Assembly (NCBI RefSeq): GCF_001514195.1
Contig: NZ_KQ948738.1
Span: 211,207-275,206, forward strand
Source: Streptomyces griseorubiginosus
GTDB taxonomy: Bacteria; Actinomycetota; Actinomycetes; Streptomycetales; Streptomycetaceae
Direction of reading: 5' to 3'
Length of the DNA stretch: 64,000 nucleotides
Of the stretch, positions 25,706 to 33,269 are shown piece by piece. The notes below the pieces were generated by a model. It worked only from the letters and a program-made list of their open reading frames with translations, was not told where the DNA came from and did no database searches. How positions within the stretch are numbered: position 1 is the stretch's first letter; the number at the start of each line of letters is the position of its first letter. The position numbers and the translations under genes are program-made.

Positions 25706-27877
25706 ATGATCCACCGTCTGGAACGCCTGGTCATCCGGCACACCCTTCGCATCCCCGCCCCCGCGGGCCCCGCCGGGGCGGGTGAGGTCGCCGCGCGGCA
25801 GTTCGACGCCGCGCTGATGTCCGTCGGCTTCAAGCTGTCGGCCGACGCGTTGAGGACGCTGTCGGGGCTGTCCGAGGGCACGGTCGTCGACACCGCCGTG
25901 CGCACCCTGGCCACCGTCCGCGAGCTGGTCGGCGACCATGTGCGGCACAACGTCTACTTCGTCGACTTCCCGGCGAACGTCCCGGACACCTTCGAGTTCT
26001 GGACGCGCTGCCTGACCGAGGCGCTGGAGGACCGCAAGGCCCGGCCCGGCATCATCGCCCAGCTCCGCACCGGTGTGCTCAACCTGCTCACGCTGCCGTC
26101 GTACGGCTCCTACCAGCACACCTACGAGGAGATGCTGGCCGCGCACGACGAGCTGCTCGCGGCAGCCGGCGACCGGCTGACCGTCCTGCACCTGGGCGAG
26201 CCCCTGGAGGCCGAGGTCACCGCCCTGTACCTGGGGCTGGCCGGCAGCAGCACGCCACTGGGCGAGGAGCACCTGGCCGACCTCGGGGTGCTCGCCCGGC
26301 ACTGCGCGGACGGCCCCCAGCCGGAGACGATCCCGGTGCGGGAGAACCGTGCCGTCATCAACGCGGCCCGGCTCAAGGCGGGTTCGGCTCCGCTCCTGGA
26401 CACCGTGACCGATGTGCTGCGGCTGGCCTGCGCGGTGTCGGACGGGGACGTGAGCCTTCAGCAGCCGACCCGGTTCCGCACGATGTCCCGGCCGGTGCGC
26501 CGCGCCCTGCTCGCGGGGCTGGACGACGTCGTCGCCCGGGCTCCCGCCAAGCTCGCCGACGTCCTCGCGCACCGCGAAGCCTTCAAGCGGCTCGGCGAGC
26601 GTCTGCACCCGCACGAGTACCCGCGGTGGCCGCATGCCGCCGAGGTGTTCGCCGTCGCCCGGGGCGAGAAGAGGGCGTACTCCTTCGACGGCCGGGTGGA
26701 GGCGCTGTTCGAGGCCGGCGACGTCACCGGGGCCGTGGAGCTGCTCAAGTCCGCGCCGGGCAAGCTGTTCCGCGGGCTGGACCGGCTGCTGCGTTCCGCC
26801 GCCGGCCAGGAGGAGCGGGACGCCGTGGTGGCCGCCGTCGAGGAGGTCGCACCGGAGGTCTCCGGACGGGTCGTGCTGTCGGTGCGCGAGTACCTGCACA
26901 ACCGGGCCGAGGAGACGGGCCGCAAGCGGGTGTTCGTCAACCGGGGCGGGCGCGCCCATGTCACCGACGACGCGCGTCCGGCCGTACCGGAGGACGAGCG
27001 CAAGCGACTGATCGCGGTGCTCGACGCGGAGACGGCGCGTCGACTCCCGTCTCCTGAGCGGCTGTTGGTGGATCCCGATGTCCTCGGGGTGGCGCTTCCG
27101 CTCAGCGGGCGGGCGACCGCGGCCGGGCTCGGTATGCGGCCGAGGGGGTCCGTCTCGCGGGTCGACGGGGAGCTGCTGCGGTTCTTCGTGTACTGGAAGC
27201 AGAAGCAGCGCGTGACCGACTACGACCTGTCGGCGCTGCTGCTGGACGCGGAGTACGACACGGTGTCGTGGCTGTCGTACACCAATCTCCGCGCGGTGGA
27301 GGGCGAGCACTCCGGTGACATCACCAACGCCCCGGACGGCGCCTCGGAGTTCATCAACCTGCGGCTCGGGGCAGTGCAGGGCACGTATGTCGTCCCGCAG
27401 GTCAACATCTACTCCGGGGAGCAGTTCGAGGAGGCCGAGGAGTCGTTCTTCGGGTTCATGCTGCGTGAGGGCGAGCAGAAGGGGCGGCCCTTCGAGCCCC
27501 GGACCGTGCGCATGAAGTCGGAGCTGCGCGGTCCTGGCCGGGTGGCGCTGCCGCTGGCGTTCCGGCGTGCGGAGGACGGGAGTTGGCACGCCAAGTGGCT
27601 GCACCTGTACCTGAAAGGGCATCCGGCGCACAACCGCGTCGAGGGCAACCAGGTGTCGGTGGCGAACCTGCTGCGCGGCATCGTCGAGCGCGAGCAGCTC
27701 ACGGTCGGGTATCTGACCGGGCTGATGGCGAACGGCGGTACGGACGTGGCGACTTGGGACGCCGCGGCGGTGCCCGACGAGCCGGTGACCTACATCGGTC
27801 TGGAGCGGCCGGAGGGTCTGCACCCGGACTCGGTGGTCATCACCCCGGAAAATCTGCGCGACTTGATCCCCGAGTGA
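25706..27877 (+). CDS. Large TerD-domain protein
   Basis: 723 residues from ATG 25706 (weak ribosome site; ATG 25671 is an alternative). Residues about 1-480 are a helical region of unknown function (IRHTLRIPAPAGPAGAGE, YGSYQHTYEEMLAAHDELL, FRTMSRPVRRALLAGLDDVV). The C-terminal part contains TerD-like segments, VTDYDLSALLLDAEYDTVSWLSYTNLRAVEGEHSGDITNAPDGASEFINLRL and a NIYSGEQFEEAEESFFGFMLRE strand, equivalent to the calcium-binding TerD/TerZ fold. TerD proteins belong to tellurite- and stress-resistance membrane-linked complexes. No TerB/TerC partners are present. Transcription probably ends in the tandem stem-loop elements just downstream. Confidence 0.7.
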   Translation: MIHRLERLVIRHTLRIPAPAGPAGAGEVAARQFDAALMSVGFKLSADALRTLSGLSEGTVVDTAVRTLATVRELVGDHVRHNVYFVDFPANVPDTFEFWTRCLTEALEDRKARPGIIAQLRTGVLNLLTLPSYGSYQHTYEEMLAAHDELLAAAGDRLTVLHLGEPLEAEVTALYLGLAGSSTPLGEEHLADLGVLARHCADGPQPETIPVRENRAVINAARLKAGSAPLLDTVTDVLRLACAVSDGDVSLQQPTRFRTMSRPVRRALLAGLDDVVARAPAKLADVLAHREAFKRLGERLHPHEYPRWPHAAEVFAVARGEKRAYSFDGRVEALFEAGDVTGAVELLKSAPGKLFRGLDRLLRSAAGQEERDAVVAAVEEVAPEVSGRVVLSVREYLHNRAEETGRKRVFVNRGGRAHVTDDARPAVPEDERKRLIAVLDAETARRLPSPERLLVDPDVLGVALPLSGRATAAGLGMRPRGSVSRVDGELLRFFVYWKQKQRVTDYDLSALLLDAEYDTVSWLSYTNLRAVEGEHSGDITNAPDGASEFINLRLGAVQGTYVVPQVNIYSGEQFEEAEESFFGFMLREGEQKGRPFEPRTVRMKSELRGPGRVALPLAFRRAEDGSWHAKWLHLYLKGHPAHNRVEGNQVSVANLLRGIVEREQLTVGYLTGLMANGGTDVATWDAAAVPDEPVTYIGLERPEGLHPDSVVITPENLRDLIPE

Positions 27878-27884
27878 CTGTTAG

Positions 27885-28084
27885 CGTTACGCCTGGCGAG
27901 GCCATGGAAGGGCTTCCTTCTCACTGCGATGAGACCCCATGGGGCTCGGATTTCAGTCCTTCCGCTTTCCTCGCCCTCGATGTGACGTTCGCGGTGAGGC
28001 CATGAGGGGGCTTCCTTCTCACCGGTCTCGAAAACCGGCCTTGCAATGGCCCCAGCTCCTTCGCTCTCCTCACCGCGACGTCAC
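27885..28084. repeat. Two tandem ~98-bp stem-bounded elements
   Basis: Unit 1 is closed by GGCGAGG (27895-27901) with CCTCGCC (27969-27975). Unit 2 is closed by CGCGGTGAGG (27990-27999) with CCTCACCGCG (28068-28077), extended by GTGACGT (27982-27988) with ACGTCAC (28078-28084). Just inside the left arm both share a 27-base block (27898-27924, 27996-28022; 24 identical) containing GGGCTTCCTTCTCAC. The stems differ by a compensatory pair (C-G in unit 1, T-A in unit 2). GTGACG (27982-27987) can pair either way, with CGTTAC (27885-27890) or with ACGTCAC. They lie between the convergent TerD and fructosamine-kinase genes and may act as terminators, or be a dispersed palindromic repeat. Confidence 0.7.
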
Positions 28085-28110
28085 GGGCCCAGGCGGTCCC
28101 GGACGGTGTC

Positions 28111-29019
28111 TCACCGTTCCAGGGCCGCCTTCGCCGCGCTGAGCGCCTGCTCCGCGTATCCGCGCCCGAACAGCACGGCGTGCACCAACAGCGGGAAGAG
28201 CTGGTGCAGTCCGATGCGGTCCCGCCAGCCGTCGGCGAGCGGGGCGGCCCGCTCGTAGCCGCGCAGCACCTCGTCCAGGTGCGGGCAGCCGAACAGGTGG
28301 AGCATCGCCAGGTCGGTCTCGCGGTGACCGCCGTGCGCGGCGGGGTCGATCAGCCAGGCGTGACCGTCGGCGCCCCAGAGGACGTTGCCGTTCCAGAGGT
28401 CGCCGTGGAGTCGGGCGGGCGGCTCGGCGGGGCCCGCGAGGTCGGGCAGCCGCTCGCAGAGCCGTTCGATCACCGGCGCCTCCCCCGAGGCGATGGTGCC
28501 GTCGTCCACGGCGCTCCGCAGGTACGGCAGCACGCGGTGCTCGGCGTACCACTCGGGCCAGTCGGCGCCCTCGACGTTCCGCATCGGCGCCCGCCCGATG
28601 TACGCCTCCCGCGGGCCGCCGGGCGGCGGCGAGCCGAAGGCGGGGGCACCGGCCGTGTGCAGGGCGGCTAGCGCGTGTCCCAGGTCGGCCGCCGCGTCCC
28701 GGCCCGGCCGGCCCCGGGGTACCAGATCCGTGACCAGCCACCGGTCGTCATGGCCGTGCACGACGGGCACCCGGACCGGCACGGCCCCGGTCCCCGCCCT
28801 TCCCAGCCAGCGCAGACCCGCCGCCTCGGCCGCCGCTTCACCGGGCGCCTCACCCCGCTTGACCATCAGCGTCCGGCCGTCGTCGAGGGTGACTTCGGTC
28901 AGCGCGCCGGACACCGGCCGCTCCCCGGTCGCCGTCCGGCCGGTGAGTCGCGCCGCCGCCGCACTCGGGCCGTCACCGTCGTCGTACACCTGAACCTCTC
29001 TCGTCAGCACAGCCCCCAT
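28111..29019 (-). CDS. Fructosamine kinase-family protein
   Basis: 302 residues from ATG 29019. The APH-like kinase fold has catalytic loop PARLHGDLWNGNVLWG and metal loop AWLIDPAAHGGHRETDLAMLHLFG, the latter specific to the fructosamine-3-kinase family. REAYIGRAPMRNVEGADWPEWYAEHRVLPYL is the expected N-x-x-x-x-W substrate segment. Family members phosphorylate ketosamines or ribulosamines on glycated amines, reversing protein glycation. Physiological substrate not proven. The gene is divergent from the glucarate operon. Confidence 0.87.
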   Translation of the reverse strand: MGAVLTREVQVYDDGDGPSAAAARLTGRTATGERPVSGALTEVTLDDGRTLMVKRGEAPGEAAAEAAGLRWLGRAGTGAVPVRVPVVHGHDDRWLVTDLVPRGRPGRDAAADLGHALAALHTAGAPAFGSPPPGGPREAYIGRAPMRNVEGADWPEWYAEHRVLPYLRSAVDDGTIASGEAPVIERLCERLPDLAGPAEPPARLHGDLWNGNVLWGADGHAWLIDPAAHGGHRETDLAMLHLFGCPHLDEVLRGYERAAPLADGWRDRIGLHQLFPLLVHAVLFGRGYAEQALSAAKAALER

Positions 29020-29069
29020 GGTGCCCGAGGGGCTCCTGCACAGCCTCTGTGAAGACTCCCCGCCATGTC

Positions 29070-29099
29070 TTGACATGCAGAAAGCGCAATCCGTAGCTT
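29070..29099 (+). promoter_or_regulatory. Promoter of the glucarate uptake and catabolism operon
   Basis: TTGACA (29070-29075) and TAGCTT (29094-29099) with an 18-base spacer give a good housekeeping-sigma promoter. Transcription would start near 29106, just before the palindromic operator. Confidence 0.75.
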
Positions 29100-29113
29100 G
29101 GCCGATCATTTAG

Positions 29114-29136
29114 ATCCGTGAAGGACGTTCACGGAT
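29114..29136. promoter_or_regulatory. Palindromic operator downstream of the glucarate promoter
   Basis: ATCCGTGAA (29114-29122) and TTCACGGAT (29128-29136) are perfect inverted repeats with a 5-base centre. The site overlaps the start of the transcript, the classic position for a repressor (GntR, LacI or IclR type). The regulator gene is not in this window. Confidence 0.8.
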
Positions 29137-29158
29137 ATGAACTGAGCGGAGAGTGTCC

Positions 29159-30493
29159 ATGGGCGATCGCCGACGACGACGCCGCCTGGCCGCGACGGCC
29201 GCCGCCGCGGGACTGATGTTCGGAGCGGCTGCCTGTGGCTCCGGCTCCGACGCCGCGGGCAGCAGCGATCCGAACACGCTGGAAGTGTGGACCCGGAGCA
29301 ATCCGGACGACGCCGCCACCTATGACCGGGTCTTCGCCGCCTTCACCAAGAAGACCGGCATCAGGATCGACTACCAGCCGGTCATCACCTTCGACCAGCA
29401 GCTCCAGAGCCGGGCGTCCACCAAGGACCTGCCGGACGTGATGATCAACGACACGGCACTCATGGGCAGTTACCAGAGCCAGGGGCTGCTCAAGCCGATC
29501 GACCCGCACTCGCTCGCGGGCGGCGACCAGATCACCGCGAAGTCCTGGTCCTCCACGGTGGGCGTCGACGGGAAGCACTACGGCATCCCGTACTCCCGTC
29601 AGGCCCAGACCCTCATGATCCGCAAGGACTGGCTGAAGAAGCTGGGGCTCAAGGCGCCCACGACCTGGCAGGAGATGCTCTCCGTCGCGAAGGCCTTCGC
29701 CACCGAGGACCCCGACGGCGACGGCAAGGCCGACACCTACGGCATCGTCGCCCCGGCCAGCGCCCAGAACGGCTACGCGGCCATGTGGGGTTCGAGCTTC
29801 CTGTGGCAGGGCGGCGCGCAGATCATCAAGCCCGACGGCAAGGGCAAGTACTCCCCTGCCATGGACTCGGCCGCCGCGGTCAACACCGTGACGTGGATGA
29901 AGGACAACCTCTTCTGCGGCGCCAAGGGGATCGTCCAGCCCGGCGCGATCACCGCCGTCACGGGAACCGCCACCAACTTCCAGGACGGCAACGCCGGGAT
30001 GTACCTGACCGGGCCGTACAACATCACCACCTACGACACCACGCCCGGCAGGAAGACGTACGAGGTCGTCCCCGCCCCCGCGGGCCCGGCCGGCGGCGAT
30101 GTACTGGCCGACGGCGAGAACGTCTACCTCGGCGCGAGGACCGGCAAGGACCGCCAGGAGCTGGCACTGGCCGCGTTCCTCGTCTCGCCGGAGGGCCAGC
30201 GGATCGCCATGACCAGCGTGGACGGCCACCAGCCGGTCGTCCGCATCCCGGTCAACTCGACCCTGGACGCGGCCGAGGTCCGGCACGACCCCCGCTGGAG
30301 CGTCGTGCAGAAGGCCTACGAGACCGCCTCCGAGCAGTTCCCGAACGCGCCGGACTTCGCGCCCATCAAGCAGGACACCGCCGACGCCCTCAACTCGATC
30401 TTCACGTACTGCGGCGGTGACGTCCGCTCCCAGCTCAAGGAACTGAACGACACCCTCGCCGGTGACCTCAAGGACCAGGACCTGCTGAAATGA
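29159..30493 (+). CDS. ABC transporter solute-binding lipoprotein, probably for aldarates
   Basis: 444 residues from ATG 29159, five bases after GGAGAG; GTG 29153 is an alternative. The Arg-rich N-end and lipobox GAAAC place lipidated Cys26. The sequence follows cluster B sugar-binding proteins: LEVWTRSNPDDAATYDRVFAAFTKKTGIRIDYQPV, LPDVMINDTALMGSYQSQGLLKPID, YGIPYSRQAQTLMIRKDWLKKLGLKAPTTWQEMLSVAKAF, and an EF-hand-like DPDGDGKADTYG. As first gene of an operon with glucarate and 5-keto-4-deoxyglucarate dehydratases, its ligand is likely glucarate or galactarate, but these proteins usually bind neutral sugars, so this is inference. Confidence 0.85.
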   Translation: MGDRRRRRRLAATAAAAGLMFGAAACGSGSDAAGSSDPNTLEVWTRSNPDDAATYDRVFAAFTKKTGIRIDYQPVITFDQQLQSRASTKDLPDVMINDTALMGSYQSQGLLKPIDPHSLAGGDQITAKSWSSTVGVDGKHYGIPYSRQAQTLMIRKDWLKKLGLKAPTTWQEMLSVAKAFATEDPDGDGKADTYGIVAPASAQNGYAAMWGSSFLWQGGAQIIKPDGKGKYSPAMDSAAAVNTVTWMKDNLFCGAKGIVQPGAITAVTGTATNFQDGNAGMYLTGPYNITTYDTTPGRKTYEVVPAPAGPAGGDVLADGENVYLGARTGKDRQELALAAFLVSPEGQRIAMTSVDGHQPVVRIPVNSTLDAAEVRHDPRWSVVQKAYETASEQFPNAPDFAPIKQDTADALNSIFTYCGGDVRSQLKELNDTLAGDLKDQDLLK

Positions 30494-31395
30494 CCGCGAC
30501 CGCACCCGCCCTCACCGCGCGCAGGGCCTTCCGCAAGAAGGCCGTCGTCCCCTGGCTGTTCCTGGCCCCGGGTCTGCTGCTCGCGCTCGTCTTCAAGTTC
30601 TGGCCGATGGCCAAGGGCATCTGGCTCAGCTTCTTCGACGTGCGGCCCTTCCTCGGCGACCGGTGGATCGGCCTCGACAACTACACCCGGGTCCTGACCG
30701 ACCACCGCTTCCAGGAGGCCATCGGGCACACCCTGGTCCTGGGGATCGGGCAGTCGGTCGGCGCGATCGTGGTCGGCTTCGCTCTCGCGCTGCTGCTGGA
30801 GGGCCAGGCCCGCTCGCTGAAGATCCTGCGGACGGCGGTGTTCCTGCCCGCGGTCACCGCGACCGCCGTCGTCGGTGAGCTGTGGCGGCTGATGTACTAC
30901 CCGACCTCGGACGGCCTGATCAACAGCGGTCTGCACTTCTTCGGCCTCGGGACCGTGCAGTTCCTCGACAACCCGAACATCGCGCTCTACTCGACGATGG
31001 CGATGGGCATCTGGATCTGGGCCCCGTACAACATGGTGATCTTCCTGGCCGGTCTCGCGGGCGTGGACCGCTCGCTGTACGAGGCGGCGGCGATGGACGG
31101 CGTCTCGCTGGGGCAGCGGCTGCGGTACGTGACGCTCCCCGCGATCCGTCCCGCGCTGATGATCGTGCTCACCCTCGCCACCATCCGCGGTCTGCGTGTC
31201 TTCACCGAGGTCTACGTCCTCACCGGAGGCGGTCCCGCCGGGTCGACCGAGGTGTGGATGACCCGGGCCTACACCCTGGGCTTCACCCGCAACGACATCG
31301 GCGGCGCCTCGGCGGCCTCGGTCGTGCTGCTGTGCGTGACGCTCCTGCTCACCGTCGTCGTCAACCACCTCCGCACGAGGGGAGAAGCGCGATGA
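30490..31395 (+). CDS. ABC sugar-acid permease, MalF/UgpA type
   Basis: 301 residues, overlapping the binding-protein stop by ATGA. Six membrane helices; the first is VVPWLFLAPGLLLALVFKFWP. The ATPase-docking EAA loop reads YEAAAMDGVSLGQRLRYVTLPAIRPAL. GLDNYTRVLTDHRFQEAIGHTLVLG is typical of binding-protein-dependent sugar permeases. It pairs with the next permease to form the channel. The operon has no ATPase; in Streptomyces such systems borrow the shared ATPase MsiK, which must be encoded elsewhere. Confidence 0.9.
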   Translation: MTATAPALTARRAFRKKAVVPWLFLAPGLLLALVFKFWPMAKGIWLSFFDVRPFLGDRWIGLDNYTRVLTDHRFQEAIGHTLVLGIGQSVGAIVVGFALALLLEGQARSLKILRTAVFLPAVTATAVVGELWRLMYYPTSDGLINSGLHFFGLGTVQFLDNPNIALYSTMAMGIWIWAPYNMVIFLAGLAGVDRSLYEAAAMDGVSLGQRLRYVTLPAIRPALMIVLTLATIRGLRVFTEVYVLTGGGPAGSTEVWMTRAYTLGFTRNDIGGASAASVVLLCVTLLLTVVVNHLRTRGEAR

Positions 31396-32336
31396 GCGCC
31401 CCCGTCATCGACTCCGTCCGGCCGGCGGCACCTGACACCCCGGCCGGGCGGACCACCAAGGACCAGCGGACCACCCCGGCCCGCTTCGACACCGCGCTCG
31501 GCTGGAACGACAAGCCCGGGCTCGCCTGGGGCCTGCGCGTCCTGCTCTGCCTGATCGCCCTCGCGGTGTTCGCGGCGCCCTTCCTGACGATCTTCTCCGG
31601 CGCCTTCACCACCCACCCGAGCGGCTCCTCGCTGTCGTTCCTGCCGCACGACACCACCCTGTCGAACTTCAGGGTGGCGGCCGCCCAGGGCATGTGGGAC
31701 TACCTCGGCAACTCGCTGGTCATCGCGGGCGGCGGGCTGCTGCTCCAACTCGTGGTGTGCACCCTGGCGGCGTACGCGCTGGCGCGGCACCGGTTCCGCG
31801 GGCAGGCGCTGATCATGATGCTGTTCATGATGACGCTGATGCTGCCCGAGGAGGTCATCGCGATCCCGCTGTCGCTGGTCCTCGGCGACGTGCCGGTCCT
31901 GCACCTGGACCTCAAGGGCACGGTGTGGGGCGTCATCCTGCCGCTGGGCGCCTGGGGCTTCTCGGTGATGATGCTGACCGAGTTCATGCGGGACATCCCC
32001 GACGAGATCGAGGAGGCGGCCCGTCTGGACGGCGTCGGCGAGCTGCGGATGCTGTGGCAGATCGTCCTGCCGCTGTGCAGGCCCGCGCTCGGCGTGGCCG
32101 GTGTGCTCGGCTTCATCATGATCTGGGACCAGTACCTGCTGCCCCTGATCGCCGCCAAGGACCCCACCGACTACACGGTCACCGTCGCCCTGGCCACCCT
32201 GCGCACCGACCCCGTGGTCGGCTCGGGTGTGGTGCTGGCCGGTGCGGTCATCGCCCTGATCCCCAGCCTGATCGTCTATCTGCTCCTCCAGCGCTCGCTG
32301 GTCACCGGCATCGCCGCCGGTGCCACCAAGGGCTGA
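31392..32336 (+). CDS. ABC sugar-acid permease, MalG/UgpE type
   Basis: 314 residues from ATG 31392, overlapping the previous stop. A 50-residue polar cytoplasmic N-end precedes six helices (VLLCLIALAVFAAPFLTIFSGAF is the first). The EAA loop reads EIEEAARLDGVGELRMLWQIVLPLCRPALG. LTLMLPEEVIAIPLSLVLGD and MLTEFMRDIPDE match the MalG branch. It is the second subunit of the aldarate importer. A 24-bp gap with GAGGGAG separates it from the dehydratase gene. Confidence 0.9.
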   Translation: MSAPVIDSVRPAAPDTPAGRTTKDQRTTPARFDTALGWNDKPGLAWGLRVLLCLIALAVFAAPFLTIFSGAFTTHPSGSSLSFLPHDTTLSNFRVAAAQGMWDYLGNSLVIAGGGLLLQLVVCTLAAYALARHRFRGQALIMMLFMMTLMLPEEVIAIPLSLVLGDVPVLHLDLKGTVWGVILPLGAWGFSVMMLTEFMRDIPDEIEEAARLDGVGELRMLWQIVLPLCRPALGVAGVLGFIMIWDQYLLPLIAAKDPTDYTVTVALATLRTDPVVGSGVVLAGAVIALIPSLIVYLLLQRSLVTGIAAGATKG

Positions 32337-32360
32337 GACCACCGTAGTTGCGAGGGAGAC

Positions 32361-33269
32361 ATGAAGTTCCAAGGAGTGCTGTTCTTCCCGGTGACGCCGT
32401 TCGCCGCGGACGGCTCGCTGGACGAGGAACGCCTCGCCCGGCACATCGAGAACGGCGTCGCGGCCGGTGCGGGCGGTGTGTTCGTCGCCTGCGGCACCGG
32501 TGAGTTCCACGCCCTGACCTCGGACGAGGTGGAGCGGGCGACCCGGGTCGCGGTGGAGACGACCGCCGGCCGCATGCCGGTCCTCGCCGCCGCGGGCGGC
32601 CCCACGCCGGTCGCCCGCGACCAGGCCGCCCGCGTGGCCCGCGCGGGCGCCGACGGCCTGCTGCTGCTCCCGCCGTACCTGGTGACGGCTCCGCAGCAGG
32701 GCCTGGTGCGCTACGTCGAGGAGGTCACCGCCGCGAGCGACCTGCCGGTGGTCTTCTACCAGCGCGGCACCGCCCGCCTCACCCCGGAGACCGCTGCCGG
32801 GATCGCCGCGCTGCCCAAGGTGGTCGGCATCAAGGACGGCCTCGGCGACATCGAGCACATGCACCGCGTCGTGCGCGCGGTGCGGGCCGTACCGGGCACG
32901 GAGGACTTCGAGTTCTTCAACGGCCTGCCGACGGCGGAGATGACGGCGCCCGCCTACCAGGGCATCGGCGTGTCCCTGTACTCCTCCGCCGTGTTCGCCT
33001 TCGCGCCCGAGATCGCCCTCGCCTTCCACCGGGCGCTCGCCGCGGGCGACCGACCGCTCGTGGACACGCTCCTCGACGAGTTCTACGGCCCCCTCGTCCG
33101 GCTCCGCGACGAAGTACCGGGCTACGCCGTGGCGTTGGTCAAGTCGGGAGTGGCCCTGCGTGGCCTGGACGTGGGTGGCGTACGGGCACCCCTCGTCGAT
33201 CCGGGCCCCGAGCACATCGCGCGGCTGGCGAAGCTGATCGACCGTGGACTGGAGGTGGTCGGCGCATGA
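32361..33269 (+). CDS. kdgD: 5-dehydro-4-deoxyglucarate dehydratase
   Basis: 302 residues of the dihydrodipicolinate synthase/aldolase superfamily. The Schiff-base lysine is Lys158 in KVVGIKDGLGD and the partner tyrosine is Tyr133 in VVFYQRG. ACGTGEFHALTSDE is typical of KdgD rather than DapA (which has GTTGE). KdgD converts 5-keto-4-deoxy-glucarate to 2,5-dioxopentanoate (alpha-ketoglutarate semialdehyde), with loss of water and CO2. Immediate overlap (ATGA) with glucarate dehydratase, which makes its substrate, strongly supports the role. The next enzyme, the semialdehyde dehydrogenase, is not in the window. Confidence 0.88.
   Translation: MKFQGVLFFPVTPFAADGSLDEERLARHIENGVAAGAGGVFVACGTGEFHALTSDEVERATRVAVETTAGRMPVLAAAGGPTPVARDQAARVARAGADGLLLLPPYLVTAPQQGLVRYVEEVTAASDLPVVFYQRGTARLTPETAAGIAALPKVVGIKDGLGDIEHMHRVVRAVRAVPGTEDFEFFNGLPTAEMTAPAYQGIGVSLYSSAVFAFAPEIALAFHRALAAGDRPLVDTLLDEFYGPLVRLRDEVPGYAVALVKSGVALRGLDVGGVRAPLVDPGPEHIARLAKLIDRGLEVVGA

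Noticed and set aside
27982..28084. tRNA-like stretch: a 5-bp stem with loop CTCGAAA (28022-28038) resembling a serine anticodon arm (CGA), inside a closed stem.
   Set aside because: There is no T-arm with TTCGA-type loop, no proper D-arm and no CCA or discriminator context. The sister copy lacks the anticodon-like arm, so it is not called as a tRNA.
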